64,000 bases of DNA, taken from assembly GCA_019448385.1 (NCBI GenBank), contig JAGTXO010000070.1, forward strand, positions 62,001-126,000. The letters are read 5' to 3'. The stretch comes from Diacronema lutheri (Eukaryota; Haptophyta; Pavlovophyceae; Pavlovales; Pavlovaceae). Shown in pieces: positions 20,701 to 31,417 of the stretch. Position 1 is the stretch's first letter, and each line of letters starts with the position of its first letter. The notes beneath the pieces are model-generated. The model worked only from the letters and a program-made list of their open reading frames with translations. It did no database searches and was not told where the DNA came from. The position numbers were made by a program, and so were the translations under genes.

Positions 20701-23005
20701 TGTGCAGGCGCGCGAGCGCGCGCTCGACGGCCGCGGCGCCACTGCCGGGGGCGCGGCTCGCCGCGCGCACCGCGCGCCGCCAGGCCGGCGCGAACATGAG
20801 CGCCGACTCGAGCGCCGCGAGCGCGCGCGCCTCGCGCGCGTCGCTCGCGCCGAGGCGCGGCGGCACGCGCGCGGCGCCGCGCGGCGCGGTGCCTCGGAAG
20901 CGTGGGCTCAGCGTGTAGGCGAGGTGCTGCGGCACGCCGCGCGCCTCCGCGCGCGCGCGTCCGTCCTCGACCTCGCGCCGCGCCTTCGCGATCGCCGGCG
21001 TGGCGCGCGCGAGCCAGTCGGGGTCGGCGGGCAGGTGGATCACGACGAGAATCGGCGCCCAGTCCAGCCGCGGGTTTTTGTGACGGTCGGGCACGACCCA
21101 CACGAGCAGCACCGTGCCCTCCGCGCCGCACGCCGCCTCGTAGATCCTGGGCTGCGAGCGCCAATCGGGCCTGACGCGCAGCGCCCGCGCGTGGTCGATG
21201 GCGGCGGCGCGGTCGCCATTGAAGTGAACCGTCGTCACCTCGCCGATGACGGACCGGCCGGACCGCCAGCAGAACACCGCGTCCGCCGACCCGCCGGCGA
21301 TGGCCGCGAGCGATTCGGGCGCGGCGAGCCGCGGCAAGCCCTCGAAGGCGGCAAAGTCCTCGTGCGCAGTGTACACGCCGCCCCAGCCGTCGTGCGCGTA
21401 CGCGCGCGCGGCCGCTCGTACCGCGCGCGGCTGGTTCTCCACGCCCGACGTCATGTGCCGTGTCGTCCCCGCGAAGCCGGGCTCGCCCAGCTCGGCCCGC
21501 ACGACGGTACCGTACCCCGCGCCCTGCGTCGGGGCGGCGAGGTGGTGCATGCCCGCGCCGGTCACGCCCTCCGTGCGCTGCCGCGTGACGATCGTGCCCG
21601 TCGCGTGCGCGAAAAGCGTGTCGACCACGGCGGGCGCGCGCCCGCTGTTCGCCCGCAGCCGCGCCCTGCCCGCTTTTAGCTGCTCGGGGTCCTTGGCGTC
21701 GTACACGCGCGCGTCCGCGTCGCCCTCATCAGGCGCAGTGTAGACGCAGCGGCGTTCGAGCGGCGCCGAGCCACCGCCGTCCGCCGCCGCCGGCGAGGTT
21801 GGCGCCGCGCCCGCCGCCACCGCGCTCGTCGCCGCCGTGCCCGTCGCCACCGCCGCAGCCGCCGCGCCCGCGGGGTCGTCGTCCCCGTCCTCCGCGCCCT
21901 CCCCGTCGTCAGCGGTGGTGGCGTCGCCATCGTCCCCGTCGCCCTCGCCCCCGCCGAGGCTGCTGAATGGTCGGGGCCCCCACGCCGAGGCGGCGCGCCG
22001 CTGCGGCGCACGCGGCGGTGGCGCTCGCGACGGCGGCCTTGGCGCCGCCGCGCCGCGCGGCCTGGCCGCCGTCGACAGCGCGCGGCCTGCAGCGCCCGTG
22101 AGCGCGTCGAGCGCGGCCGTGCGTGCGATGCGGTCGTCGGGCGCGCGCAGCGCCGCCTCGACGGCCTGCAGCAGCCCGTCGGGCGCGGATCCGCCGACAC
22201 TGGCATCGCACGCCTCGGCGAGCCGCGCGGCCTCGGCGAGCCGCGCGGCCTCGCGGGTGAACGGGCCGAAGCGCCTGGCGCGGTCGCCGAGCAGAGCGCC
22301 GATGGCGGCGCGGAGCGTGCGCGCGCGGGTCTCCTCGTACGCGGCCGTCGTGAGGCGCGCGAGGCGCGCGTCCAAAGCCTTCTTGATGTCGACAAGGACA
22401 CTCGCGCGGCGGCCGTAGAGCGTCGATGCGCTCGCCACGACCTCGGCCGCGACTGTTGCCGCGGCGAAGCAACACGCGGCCCCACTCTGCGGGGGCGCCT
22501 TGAAGGCATCGATGGGCGGCGCTGTTCTGCCGATGCGCTGCGCAAGCTTCTTGATGAGCACGCCGGCCGCCGTGGCGTACGCCGATTCGCCGTTGCCCAA
22601 GGTGCGCGAATCGGCGAGCAGGGCGAGCGCGGCGCCGGGCGGCGCGCCGCGCTGCGCGGGCGGCGCGAGGAGCAGGTACGCCGCCGTCCAGTGCACGAGG
22701 CCGCTGGACGCGCGGAGGCAGAGCGGTAGCACGACCACGAGCACCTGCCCAAACCGGTCCGCATCCGCGCATGCTTTGCGCAGGTTGCGCAGCGCCACCT
22801 TGAGCGCATGCTGCGAGCACCCCGTGTCGCCCAGCATAACCCTGCTCGTGCCGAAATCCGCGTAACGCAGCAGGGCGATGAGGCAAGTGGATGGGACCAC
22901 GTGGGGGTGGGTATCTCCCGGCGACAGAATGGTGCTGAGGGCCAGCGAGAAACTGTCCGAGCCGCCCCGCCCGCCGCGCAAAGCGTCCTTCACGGAGTCC
23001 TCCAT
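7171..23005 (-). CDS. giant multidomain element protein (two Ulp1-like proteases, YqaJ-like nuclease, chromodomain)
   Basis: Two very long minus frames are joined in phase 0 by a likely 133-bp intron (19198-19330, GTAGGCAG...CGCGCAG), giving about 5,233 codons from ATG 23005 to TGA 7171. Domains in order: an Ulp1/C48-like cysteine protease at about 30-190 (His105, Asp132, Gln173, Cys178/179); long low-complexity and coiled-coil stretches; a second Ulp1-like domain (His2507 in GHFTAL, Asp2530, Gln2571, Cys2576); a run of about 30 Ala; a YqaJ/lambda-exonuclease type PD-(D/E)XK core (Glu4029, Asp4067 in SPDGL, Glu4082-x-Lys4084); Pro/Ala repeats; and half a chromodomain (YEVEAVVDERRKAG). Adenain/Ulp1 enzymes often process proteins, so self-cleavage is possible but not shown. 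A region after the first protease is conserved-looking but unassigned. More introns or upstream exons are possible. Confidence 0.75.
14655..14748 (-). repeat. GCC trinucleotide run encoding poly-alanine
   Basis: An uninterrupted (GGC)n run on the plus strand, read on the minus strand as about 30 consecutive GCC Ala codons inside the giant element protein, between the second protease-like domain and a helical region. It keeps the frame. Such a run is expected to be length-unstable and may be imperfectly assembled. Confidence 0.85.
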
Positions 23006-25715
23006 CTGCAGACTGTGGGCACGTCAGTGTCCGGATGGCGGCCCGGATGATACTTGGGAGAATTTACATGATGCCCTGGAGAATGCCCCGCTCTCCCACA
23101 ACCAGGACCCGCCAGCGCGCCGAGCCTACTCGTTTGCCCGCGCCGCCTCTCTTTGCGCGCCCGAGCGCGGCCTCCGAGCGCGGCCAACGTCCTCCGGGGG
23201 CGTGCATCGTGGCTGCTCGGAGGGGCTGCGACGCGGCGAAAGCTCGCTGCGCGGCCGCAACGTGAGCGCGCGCGCGCGGCCGCGCGCCGGCCTGCGCTGC
23301 TCTGCACGGCCGCGCGCCGGCCTGCGCAGCCTCGTCGCGCAGCGTGAGCGCGAGCGCGCGCGAGGTGAGCTCGGCGGATGGGTGCGCGGCGGCGTTGGCG
23401 GCGGGTGCGGCGGCAGGCTGGGCGGCGGGTTTGGACGGAGAGTGTCGGGGAAGAACGGGGCGCATCCTGGCTGGGAGTTGGACGGCGCCCACCACGCGCT
23501 GGCGGATCCTGGTTGCCACCACCACCCCCCCCCCCCCCCCCGGAGACGAGGACCAGGGGCATGGCCGACTCGCTGCGCCGCACAGCGCGCGGCGCGCGGC
23601 ATGCTGCGCGACCTCAAGCACATCCAGCCGCGCTCCGCCCACGCAACGCGCGCAATGCCGCGTTGCACTGCAGGTGTGCACGTGCGGCTCTCACGCGCAC
23701 TGTGTTGCACGAACGGCATCACGCCACCGAGCTGCGTCCGGACCACGCGCCGCGCGCAGGCGACCACACAGGGGCGCGCCGCGCCGCGCGTGCGCGCCCT
23801 CGCAACCGTTGCAGCACGCTCTGCCTTGCACTGCGCCGAGCCGCCGCGCGCTGTGCGCGTGCATGCAGGGCGCACGCGTGCGACGAAGCGCGCGCGCGGC
23901 GAGGCGCGCGGGCGGCTCGCTGCGCGGGCGGCAACGCGCCCAGCTGCGCCCAGGCCAGGCGCGCGCCCGCGAGTGCCACCGGGACGCACTGCCCCCGCCG
24001 GGGTCGCCGCGCGCTCTGTGTGTGCGCTCGCGCGCTGCGAGCGCGGCGGAACGTTCGTGCATGGCGCGAAGAGCGCGGCACCCGAAGACGGCTGCCCCGA
24101 GCCCGCGCCGGGTGGCAGCGAGCGGCGGCACCTCCTCGGCGAGCCCGCCCCGCGCCTTCCCCTCCACGTGGCGTTTTGAGGCAGACGGACACGCGCCCAC
24201 ACTGCGACTGGGCACGCTGCTCGAGGCAGACACGCACCCAACGCGCGCGCACCACGCGCCCGCGTCGGCGGGCCGGTGTGAACGAGCGAGAGCTCGGTGT
24301 CGCCAACGGGGGCACGGGCGCGACTTCGGTCCGCCTCTCGACGGACGCAGGCGACGCTGCCGGGAACTTCCCCGACGCCTGCACATCCAGGGCTTCGAGG
24401 TACAGAGCTGGGCAACAGTGCCGCTCGTCACCGATGAGGCGGCCAAGCTCGCTATCCTTGCTGCCCTCGGCTCCACCAAACAGCCGGGCGACCCAACGGT
24501 TCGTGATCGCCTGGCCGCCAGGTGCGAACCGCGCCCGTGCAAGCGCTTCACCCGCATTCTCCGCCCCGCTGCGGACGTCCGCCTGCCGGCCGCGAACACG
24601 GCCGGTGCGCGTTGCCGCCTGGCCCAACACGAAAACCCGCCCGCCCCCGAGGCCGCAGGTCCTACCTGCCCAAGCGCAGCCCAACGGCACGCAGACAGCC
24701 CGCCTTGGCAACCGACTCGTGCGCGAGCGCTCCGCCCTCCACAAGAGCCTGCCCCACGCCACCGCCGACGCGGAGCCAGCGCAGCCGACGCCCCTCCGCG
24801 ACGCTCGCGCCGCAAGGCGCAAGGGCCCCGGCGAGACGGCGTCAACCAAGCCCGCCGCTGGCACAGCGCCGGCACCCGGAGCCCACCCCAAGCCCCCGCG
24901 CACGCCTCGCCCCCCCCCCCCCCCCCCCCCCCCCCGATCGGCGGACCGATTGCGTTTTGGTGCGCCAGGCTCAATGCGCCATCGCGGTGGCGGGCCCGCA
25001 GACGCAGACGCTGACATGCCCAACGCTGGGCACTGAGGCCGCAGGCCGGCCCTCCTGGACCTGGCGGGCGAGCTGCCCGCGCAGCGGCCACGCGAGCCTC
25101 GCACTGACCGTGGCGGTCGCTGCCACCGTGATAGCTGCGGGTGCGGCGGCCTTGGCCCCAACCCCATCATCCGTCTTCATCCCCGCCCTGCTCGCGCTCG
25201 CGGCCTACGTCGGCAATCCCTGCACCGGGATCCGCCCCGCGAAGTCCACACAAGACTTCTCCGTGCTGCACGCCAGCCGCGCGCGCCGACGCGCGCCGCT
25301 CCCACACGCTCACCTCCGTTTCCGCGGGCGGCCCAACGCCCCCCCCCCCCCCCCCCCCCCCTCCCCCCCCCCCCCCCGGCAGGCGGCCATCGAGCCGCAT
25401 TAGCACACCCGCCCGGGGCCTCCCGCCGCACCCGCAGCGGCTCGGCGCCTTGAATCCTCCCGTCCCCCGGGGTGAGGCCTTCAACCCGGGCCCAGCGCGC
25501 TCCGACTGCCTCACGCGCGCCAGCGCCAACCTCGGCGGCATGGTAGACCCCGAGCGAAAAGCCGCACTTCTCGCCGTCCTCGTCAGGCGCAAGTACGTTA
25601 TCCTGCTCCTACTGCCGACGCGGCTCCCGCGCGCGCGGACTACTACGCCGGGCAGATCGCCGCAGACGCACGTGAGTGCACACGTGCGGACAAGGCGCAC
25701 ACGCTCGACGTCCAG
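23006..25715. other. 2.7 kb without a recognisable gene; poly-C tracts
   Basis: Between the start of the giant element protein and the end of the USP-like gene I see no recognisable protein in any frame. Long frames exist on both strands, but they are Arg/Ala/Pro-rich and look like GC-rich noise. One plus-strand stretch (about 25098-25250) would encode two hydrophobic segments (SLALTVAVAATVIAAG and IPALLALAAYVG), which could be a fragment of a membrane protein. Pure C tracts lie at 23525-23541, 24910-24935 and 25339-25377. The region may hold the promoter, 5' exons or right end of the element; none can be marked. Confidence 0.4.
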
Positions 25716-25932
25716 TTAGCGCACGTGCACGTGCGCGCCACTGGTCACATTTGAGCGTCCGTGCTCGCCCACAGCGTCGCCATCCACAAGATGCGCGCTG
25801 GAGCCATCCAAGCAGGGCTCTGCCTGCTCGGCTTCCGCAAGGCAATTTGGGCCGCGGACAGCGGGCAGCGGACGGCGTGCGCGTGCGAGGTGCGAAAGGA
25901 GGAAGAAGGTAGGGAGAGTGGTGTGTGTGTGT

Positions 25933-25971
<39 letters not shown>

Positions 25972-27395
25972 CGGCCGCCGGAGACGAGGACGCACTCACC
26001 GCTGTTGGCAATGCGCGCGTCACGGAGACAACTTGGCGGGCCTCGCGCGCAGCTGGGCCGATCGCCGCCGTAGAGATGTCTGCAGCCGTCTCCGCGATGC
26101 CGATCGTCGCATCTGTTGGCACCGCTGCCATCTGCCGCACCCGCGGCCAGGCTGCCGGCAAGGTCGGCGCGTCGGGCTCCGAGCTCGGCCACGCAGGCGA
26201 TGCGGCCGACGGCGGTGACGCTGAGCCCGGCGCCGGGTCCAACGGCTCCACGTCGAGCCGGCTGTGAACGAGCATGCTCGCACCACTTGCCCACGCCAGC
26301 GCGTCGGACTCAGGCACGTTGTAGATCTGCGCGGGCAACGCGCGTGCGTGCGGCAGGCGCGCGCGCGAGCTTTCAGGCCACGCGCGCGTGCCGCGCGGGA
26401 GGACGGGGCGGTCGCGGCTGCGCTCGACCGCCGGTCGCGGCACCGAGCGACCGTGCGCGCCGCCGCACGTTGTAGTCGTCGCACGGAAACCAAGCCTCGT
26501 TGCGGAGCACGATGGCGACAAGGTGCCCGCTCATCGGCCCCTCGCCCACGTGCACCACGCCGGCGACGGGGAGGTGGTCGCGCCCGCCGAGCAGCAGCCG
26601 CGGCGCGCACACGAGCGCGCGGTTGTTCTTGCACTGCGAGCCATTGCCGCGCGTCGTGCGCGGCGCCTCGACAGCGATGCTGGCTGGCGTGAGCACGCCC
26701 GAGTGGCCCGCGTTCGTGTGGCGATCCCGCGGCGGCCCAGCGGCGCACCCCAGAGCGTGTGCAAGCGCGCGCGCCGCATCGCCGCCGACGCTGACGAGTA
26801 CGGCGATGCCCTCGCCGGCCTCTGAAGGCACGGCGATCTGCTCGAGCACTGGCCCGACGCGTGTGTCGGCTTCAAAGGCCGCAGCGAGCCCGGGCACTCG
26901 GCCGAGCAGCAACCGGAAGAACTCAGCGGCATCCTGCGGCGTCCTTCGCGCGCCACGGCCCGAGATGACGTCGATGACGGACACAAGACACAGCCGTGTC
27001 GGCGCCCTGGTGTCCTCGATCAGCGTGCCAAAGTCCCGAAAACGCGCCCTCTCGACGCTGTTGGCACGGCGCGAAGCGGAGCGAAGCATCGCACGGAGCA
27101 CGTTCAGGGCGAAGAGCGATTGCATAAGGACGGTCGTGTAGCACGCGTTGCCCTCGTTCTTCGCGCCTGCGCCGCGCCGCGCAGCGCCGGGTGTGCGGGG
27201 TGCGCACGCACGGTTTGCGGCGGGGTGGAGGGAGGCTGGCTGGGCGCGCGCCGAGCCCGGCAAGCCGTGCAGGCGCTCACCACGCGGCACGCCGGGCACT
27301 CTCACCGGCCACATCGGGCCGTCAAACGCGTCTTCCACAGGCTGCCGACCGACGACGTAAAACTTGCTCAAGGCGCCGCGCCGTGCGCGCGCCAT
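25716..27395 (-). CDS. ubiquitin-specific protease-like (C19) peptidase
   Basis: Peptidase of the USP fold, which removes ubiquitin from proteins. The model has three exons in phase 0: 27395-26469, 26326-26000 and 25823-25716, with introns of 142 bp (GTGCGG...CGCAG) and 176 bp (GTGAGT...CAG, holding a G34 tract). About 453 residues. Seen: the Cys box NEGNACYTTVLMQSLF (Cys85, family N-x-G-N-x-C-Y), TPQDAAEFFRLLL (family QDAxEF), the His box HVGEGPMSGHLVAIVL with His291 and WFPCDDYN (Asp306/307), then DALAWASGASMLVHSR, matching the closing USP strand. It is shorter than most USPs, and the first 75 residues may include an unspliced intron. It lies in the repeat-rich block; whether it belongs to the giant element is unknown. 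Confidence 0.67.
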
Positions 27396-28640
27396 GCGCG
27401 CGCTGTTGCGGGCTGCGCAGCAGGGACGACGGGGGAATTGGCGAGCGAGGGTTGGGCGCAGATCAGCGTGGTGGCGCGGCAAGACGAGCGCGCGCCGGGC
27501 GCCTGGCGCGGAGGCGCCCCGCGCGAGGACGCGAGCCGCTTCTCGCACCGGACGGGCGCCCACGCGCAAGCCGGCTTTCGAGGGCTGGTGGATGGTGGCA
27601 GATGCCGAAACGGACACATGGAATGATGCGTCGGCGGCGCGAGCGCGGGACGATCTTGCCCGGGCAATTGTGCGCACGCTGCCAGCGCGCGTATGCGTGC
27701 GCATGCAGCGGGCGGCGCGCACGTTGCGCGTGACGGGGCGCCGAGCGGCACACCGGCGGGGACGCGCTCGCCGCTGCCGTGGCATCGTACGCTGCCTGCG
27801 TGCTGGCCCGCACGCACGTTGCCGGCGCGAGGGGACGGCGAGTGCGCCTCGGCCGAACAGGCGCGAACGTTACGCCCGAGCGCGTGGCCGGGCCCCGCCG
27901 ACTGCACGCAGCGCCGGCCCAGGCGCGCACCCGCCCGACGCGGATTTGGACGACGCATCGACCGGCACGCCGAGCGTCTGCGCCCGCCTCGCGGCCGGTC
28001 GCGCCGGCCCCTCTTCGGCCCGAGGCCGCACGTGCGCCGCGCGCCGCTTCGGCGCGCGGCGCGGCGCTCCCGGAACGCGCATGGCACACGCGCGGTGCGC
28101 GGGCACGCCCGCAACGCGCCATTCCAGCGCGAGCAGTTCGGCAAGCTTGCAGCGCGCGAGCAGCCGGGCATGTGCCGCGGACACACAGTTCGCTGTGTGC
28201 GCCGGCCGCGACGACACGGCGTAGCGGCGCGAGGCTGGCCGCCGGGGCCACGGGCGTCATCGTGGCGCGACGCCATGGCATGAGTAACAAATCCATGCCG
28301 AACGCGCTGTACGGCCACGGCGTGTCGGATCCGCCCCGCAGCCAGGACCGCATTTTCGCCCGGCCGCGCAGCGGACCACGGCGCGTTGTGCGCGCCCGGC
28401 GCGAGTGGTGCGAGTGGCGGGCCAAGCCGCGTCGCCCACGGAGCCCGCCCCCGGCTCGGCGGCACCGCTACCGCTTGCTCGCCGGGCCACGCACCGCCGT
28501 CGCCGCCGCTGCGCGCTTGCCCAGCTTGCCGGCAGGCGGCGGCGGCGGCGGCGGCTGCGGTTGCGGCAGCGGCGCGAGCGCGACGCCGGACGGCGGCAGC
28601 GCCGACGGCACGCGCGCGGCGGCGACCCACGCGGCGGCGG
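27396..28640. other. 1.2 kb without a recognisable gene
   Basis: The stretch lies between the USP-like start and the end of the decayed helicase. Long Arg/Ala-rich frames occur on both strands, but none has a recognisable motif, and codon content looks the same in all frames. On the minus strand it directly follows the helicase remnant and may be its decayed Ala-rich tail. No repeat or RNA was recognised. Confidence 0.4.
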
Positions 28641-30530
28641 GCAGCGCGCCGGCTTGAGGCCCCTGCGCGCCCTAGAAGGGCGCGCAGGTACGCGGGCCAG
28701 TCGCGCGGCGCGCGGTGTTGGCGAGCACCCGCCGGCTGCGTGTCGGCCGCGAGCGGCGCGACGGGCGTCGCGCCGGCGGGTGCTGGGCAGCACCGCGCGC
28801 CGGCGTCGCGCCCGCCGCCAGCGCGCCGCCCGCCGCCGGCGCCGCGCGCGCCGTCCGAGCCGCGCCCGCCGCGCCCGCCGCCACCGCGCGCCGCCGCCGC
28901 GCATTCGCGCGCGGCGGCGACGGCGGCCGCGGCGAATGCCGCCGCCGCCGCCGCCGCCTCGCCACCGCTGACCGCGCGGAGCACCTCTTTGAAGACGACG
29001 GTGCGCGTCACATGGTCCGGGCCAAGCGCAAAGCGGATGCGCGACGCGTGCCCGACGCGCGAAGCGGCCACGTAGAGCTGGCCGTGCGTGAAGCACGGCT
29101 CGGCGAGCCACACGCCCGCGCACCCGAGCGCTTGACCCTGCGCCTTGTTACGCCGGCCGCACCGGGAACTGGCGGTGCAGCCATGCAAACGCGAACGTGC
29201 CCTCGTCGGGCGAGTGGTGGTCGATGCGCGCGATGAGCACGGTGCTGTCGCGCCCGGCGGCCGCGCCGGGGCGCGCGCACTCGAGCAGCCGGCCGCCGGC
29301 GCGCACGCCGCGCACGACCAGCCGCGTGCCGCTGCACAGCCCCTCGCCGAGCGAGAGGAGGCGAGTGGCTACGAGCTCCGCCGGGTAGGCCGAGACGCCT
29401 CGGGCAGCTGCACGGGATCGAGCGGGAATGCGCCGGGCATGGCCCCCGCAGGCGGCACCGCCGCGGGAAAGGCGCCGTCGCCGAGGCTGCGCGGCAGCTT
29501 CGCCCACTCGCCCGCGCCGAGCGCGTCGCCCGTGTCGCGCGCCGCGTTCGAGGCGCGAGAGTTCTCGACCAAGGCGTACGGCCGATCGTGCTGCCACGAT
29601 GCCGAGTACTCGAGGCAGGAGCGCACGATCTGCGCGCGCGAGCCGCGCCGCACCACCGGCAAGCACTGGCAAAAGTCGCCGGCGAGCAGCAACGTCTTGC
29701 CGCCGAAGCGCTCGTCGACGCCCGTCACGTCGCGCAAACACCGATCGAGCGAGTCGAGGCGGCCCCGCTTCTGCATCGGCGCCTCGTCCCCCACGATCAT
29801 TCGCCGCGGCGGCCACGGAGCGCCCGCGCTCGGAGCGCGGCACGCCATTGAACGGCTTGCCCGTCCGAGTCGGCGCCGACGGGCACCTTGAAGGTCGAGT
29901 GGAAGGTGCGGCCGTCGGGCAGCAGCGTGGCGGCGACGCCCGAGGACGCGCACACGACGACCGCGTGCCCATCCGCGCGCACGGCGGCGATGATGGCGCG
30001 CTCGACGAACGTCTTGCCCGTGCCGCCCGGCGCGTCGCAAAAGTGCAGCCGGTCGCCCACGCCGCGCAGCGCCGAGTCGACGACCGCGCCGTGGAGCGCG
30101 CGCTGCTGGCCGGTCTCGGCCATCGCCGCGCGCGCCGCCGCCGCGCTCGCAGCCTGCTCGGCGCGATCGTAGCCCTGCGCGCGCGCGAGCTCGCGCCCGC
30201 CCGGCCCGGCCGGCGCGCGCGCCGTGCGCAGACCGGCCACCGCCGCGAGCGCCGCCGCGCGCTCGCGCTCGTCGGGCACGTACAGCCCCGTGGAGTCGAA
30301 CGTGTCGGCCCAGGCGGCCACGCTGTACGAGGCGAAGGCGTCCGAGCCGGGCTGCGGCCGCTGCTCGGCGCGCTTCGGGAGCATGACCCCGCACACGTTC
30401 CACTTGGTGCCAAACATCGAGCCCGTGAGCCCCGTGTAGACGCAGTCGAGCTGCGTGGCGATGGCGCAGACGTCCTCGTGCCGGATCTCGTCGACCGGTT
30501 CGCCATCCGTGGCGTCCAGGATGGCGACTG
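28640..30530 (-). pseudogene. decayed PIF1/Helitron-type helicase
   Basis: Remnant of a PIF1-family DNA helicase of the kind fused in Helitron transposons. The pieces are in the right order but in four shifting frames. First comes LDCVYTGLTGSMFGTKWNV, then Walker A APGGTGKTFVERAI (about 30000-30035) with ASSGVAATLL and HSTFKVPVG. A frame change near 29810 leads to VGDEAPMQKR (motif II) and LLAGDFCQCLPVV (motif III). Another change near 29390 leads to LGEGLCSGTRLVVRGV and LHRQFPVR. The last, near 29160, leads to NKAQGQALG, EPCFTHGQLYVAASRVG and VVFKEVL, the classic Helitron helicase ending. Parts between motifs III and V are missing. The shifts are too close together for introns, so the gene is dead. 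No HUH Rep domain was found upstream, where a MITE now sits. Confidence 0.78.
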
Positions 30531-30681
30531 CGCCCGGGCCGTGACGCCGCGGCGTCGTTCGGCTGCGTCACGGAGGAGCGCCATCCGTGCGCCACGGAGG
30601 AGCGGCAGGACCACGACGCGGCGTGACGCTGGACGACGCCATGCTGTCGAGGCGCCATGCTGTCGAGCCGCCATGCTCCGA

Positions 30682-31005
30682 GGCGCCGCCGCTTTCTAAA
30701 AGGGTGTAGGGTGTAGGGTGTAGGATGCAAAACAAGCCCTCCCCACATTTGGGCCCGACGTCACTCCTTCTTCCGTCACAGCGTCATTCCTTCTCCCCCT
30801 ATGGGACTTTCATAACCGTACTTATCCTACACCCTACACTATGTAAATACTTAGAGAATAGATCCATCCTACACTAAGTAAAAGTACTCGTATGTGAGTA
30901 ACGTCACGGCTTCGAAGAAGGAATGACGTCGGGCCCAAATGTGGGGAGGGCTTGTTTTGCATCCGACACCCTACACCCTACACCCTTTTGAAAAGCGGCG
31001 CCGAA
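30682..31005. mobile_element. palindromic MITE-like element with TGTAGGG repeats
   Basis: Two arms of about 95 bp are near-perfect reverse complements (about 30682-30779 and 30905-31005). Both start GGCGCCG, then AAAAGGGTGTAGGGTGTAGG, then share GCAAAACAAGCCCTCCCCAC and a GGGCCC core. The 125 bp between is AT-rich with no coding frame and further CCTACACCCTACAC pieces (about 30826-30841 and 30867-30876). This is the form of a non-autonomous DNA transposon or fold-back element. The TGTAGGG units resemble telomere repeats. It lies just upstream of the decayed helicase. No clear target duplication was found. Confidence 0.72.
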
Positions 31006-31417
31006 GGTGGGAGGAAGCCACCCGTATGCGCGCGTTTGAACGTGCGCGGACGGCCGTTGGCTTCGCGCCCTTTCGCCCACGGTTTGCGCGCCAACGGACC
31101 AGTCCTCCGCAGGCGCCGCGCATCGTCTCAGAGGCGGTCGGTGTGGTATGCCGCGCGCATCGTCAGCGCCGCGGCGTCGAGCTCGGCGGGCGAGGGCGCG
31201 TACGTGACGCCGCTCAGCACCTCGTCCGCGCCCGCCCTCGTCGCGCTCGCCGCCTCCGCAGTGCGCGCAGGCGGCTTCGTGACGGCACGCGAGGCCACGC
31301 CGCGCGCTGCAGGTGCCTTCGCGCGCTGCATCGTCTGTCTGCCGGTCCGACGCGCTCTGCTCTGAACGAACGGACGGCACGCCCGACGAGATCTCGTCGC
31401 GTGCTCGCTCGCACAAC
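31006..31417. other. 412 bp without a recognisable gene
   Basis: The stretch lies between the MITE-like element and the decayed plus-strand gene. Frames are open on both strands but carry no recognisable motif, and no repeat is evident. Confidence 0.35.

Larger units (their letters stand above)
3674..23005 (-). mobile_element. giant Fanzor-bearing mobile element, copy 1 (right end not found)
   Basis: The left end is defined by comparison with copy 2. From CGTATAGATGGTCAAGCC (3674 and 58270) onward the two loci are nearly identical to the window end (copy 1 equivalent about 9406), while the bases before it are unrelated. The block carries, on the minus strand, a giant reading frame (start 23005) and a Fanzor gene at the end. 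I could not find an inverted copy of the end sequence between 23 and 34 kb, so the right boundary and any target duplication are unknown; 23005 is a minimum based on the gene. No DDE transposase, tyrosine recombinase or HUH Rep was recognised in it. The left end lies inside a BTB gene. Confidence 0.78.

Noticed and set aside
23126-25170. Several 430-550-residue frames on both strands
   Set aside because: All frames look alike in composition, cross poly-C tracts and show no motif; treated as non-coding or unresolved.
3674-30530. Whole block as one Helitron
   Set aside because: A PIF1 helicase remnant is present, but the shared element end does not read CTRR, no HUH Rep was found, and the helicase is dead while the Fanzor frame is intact.
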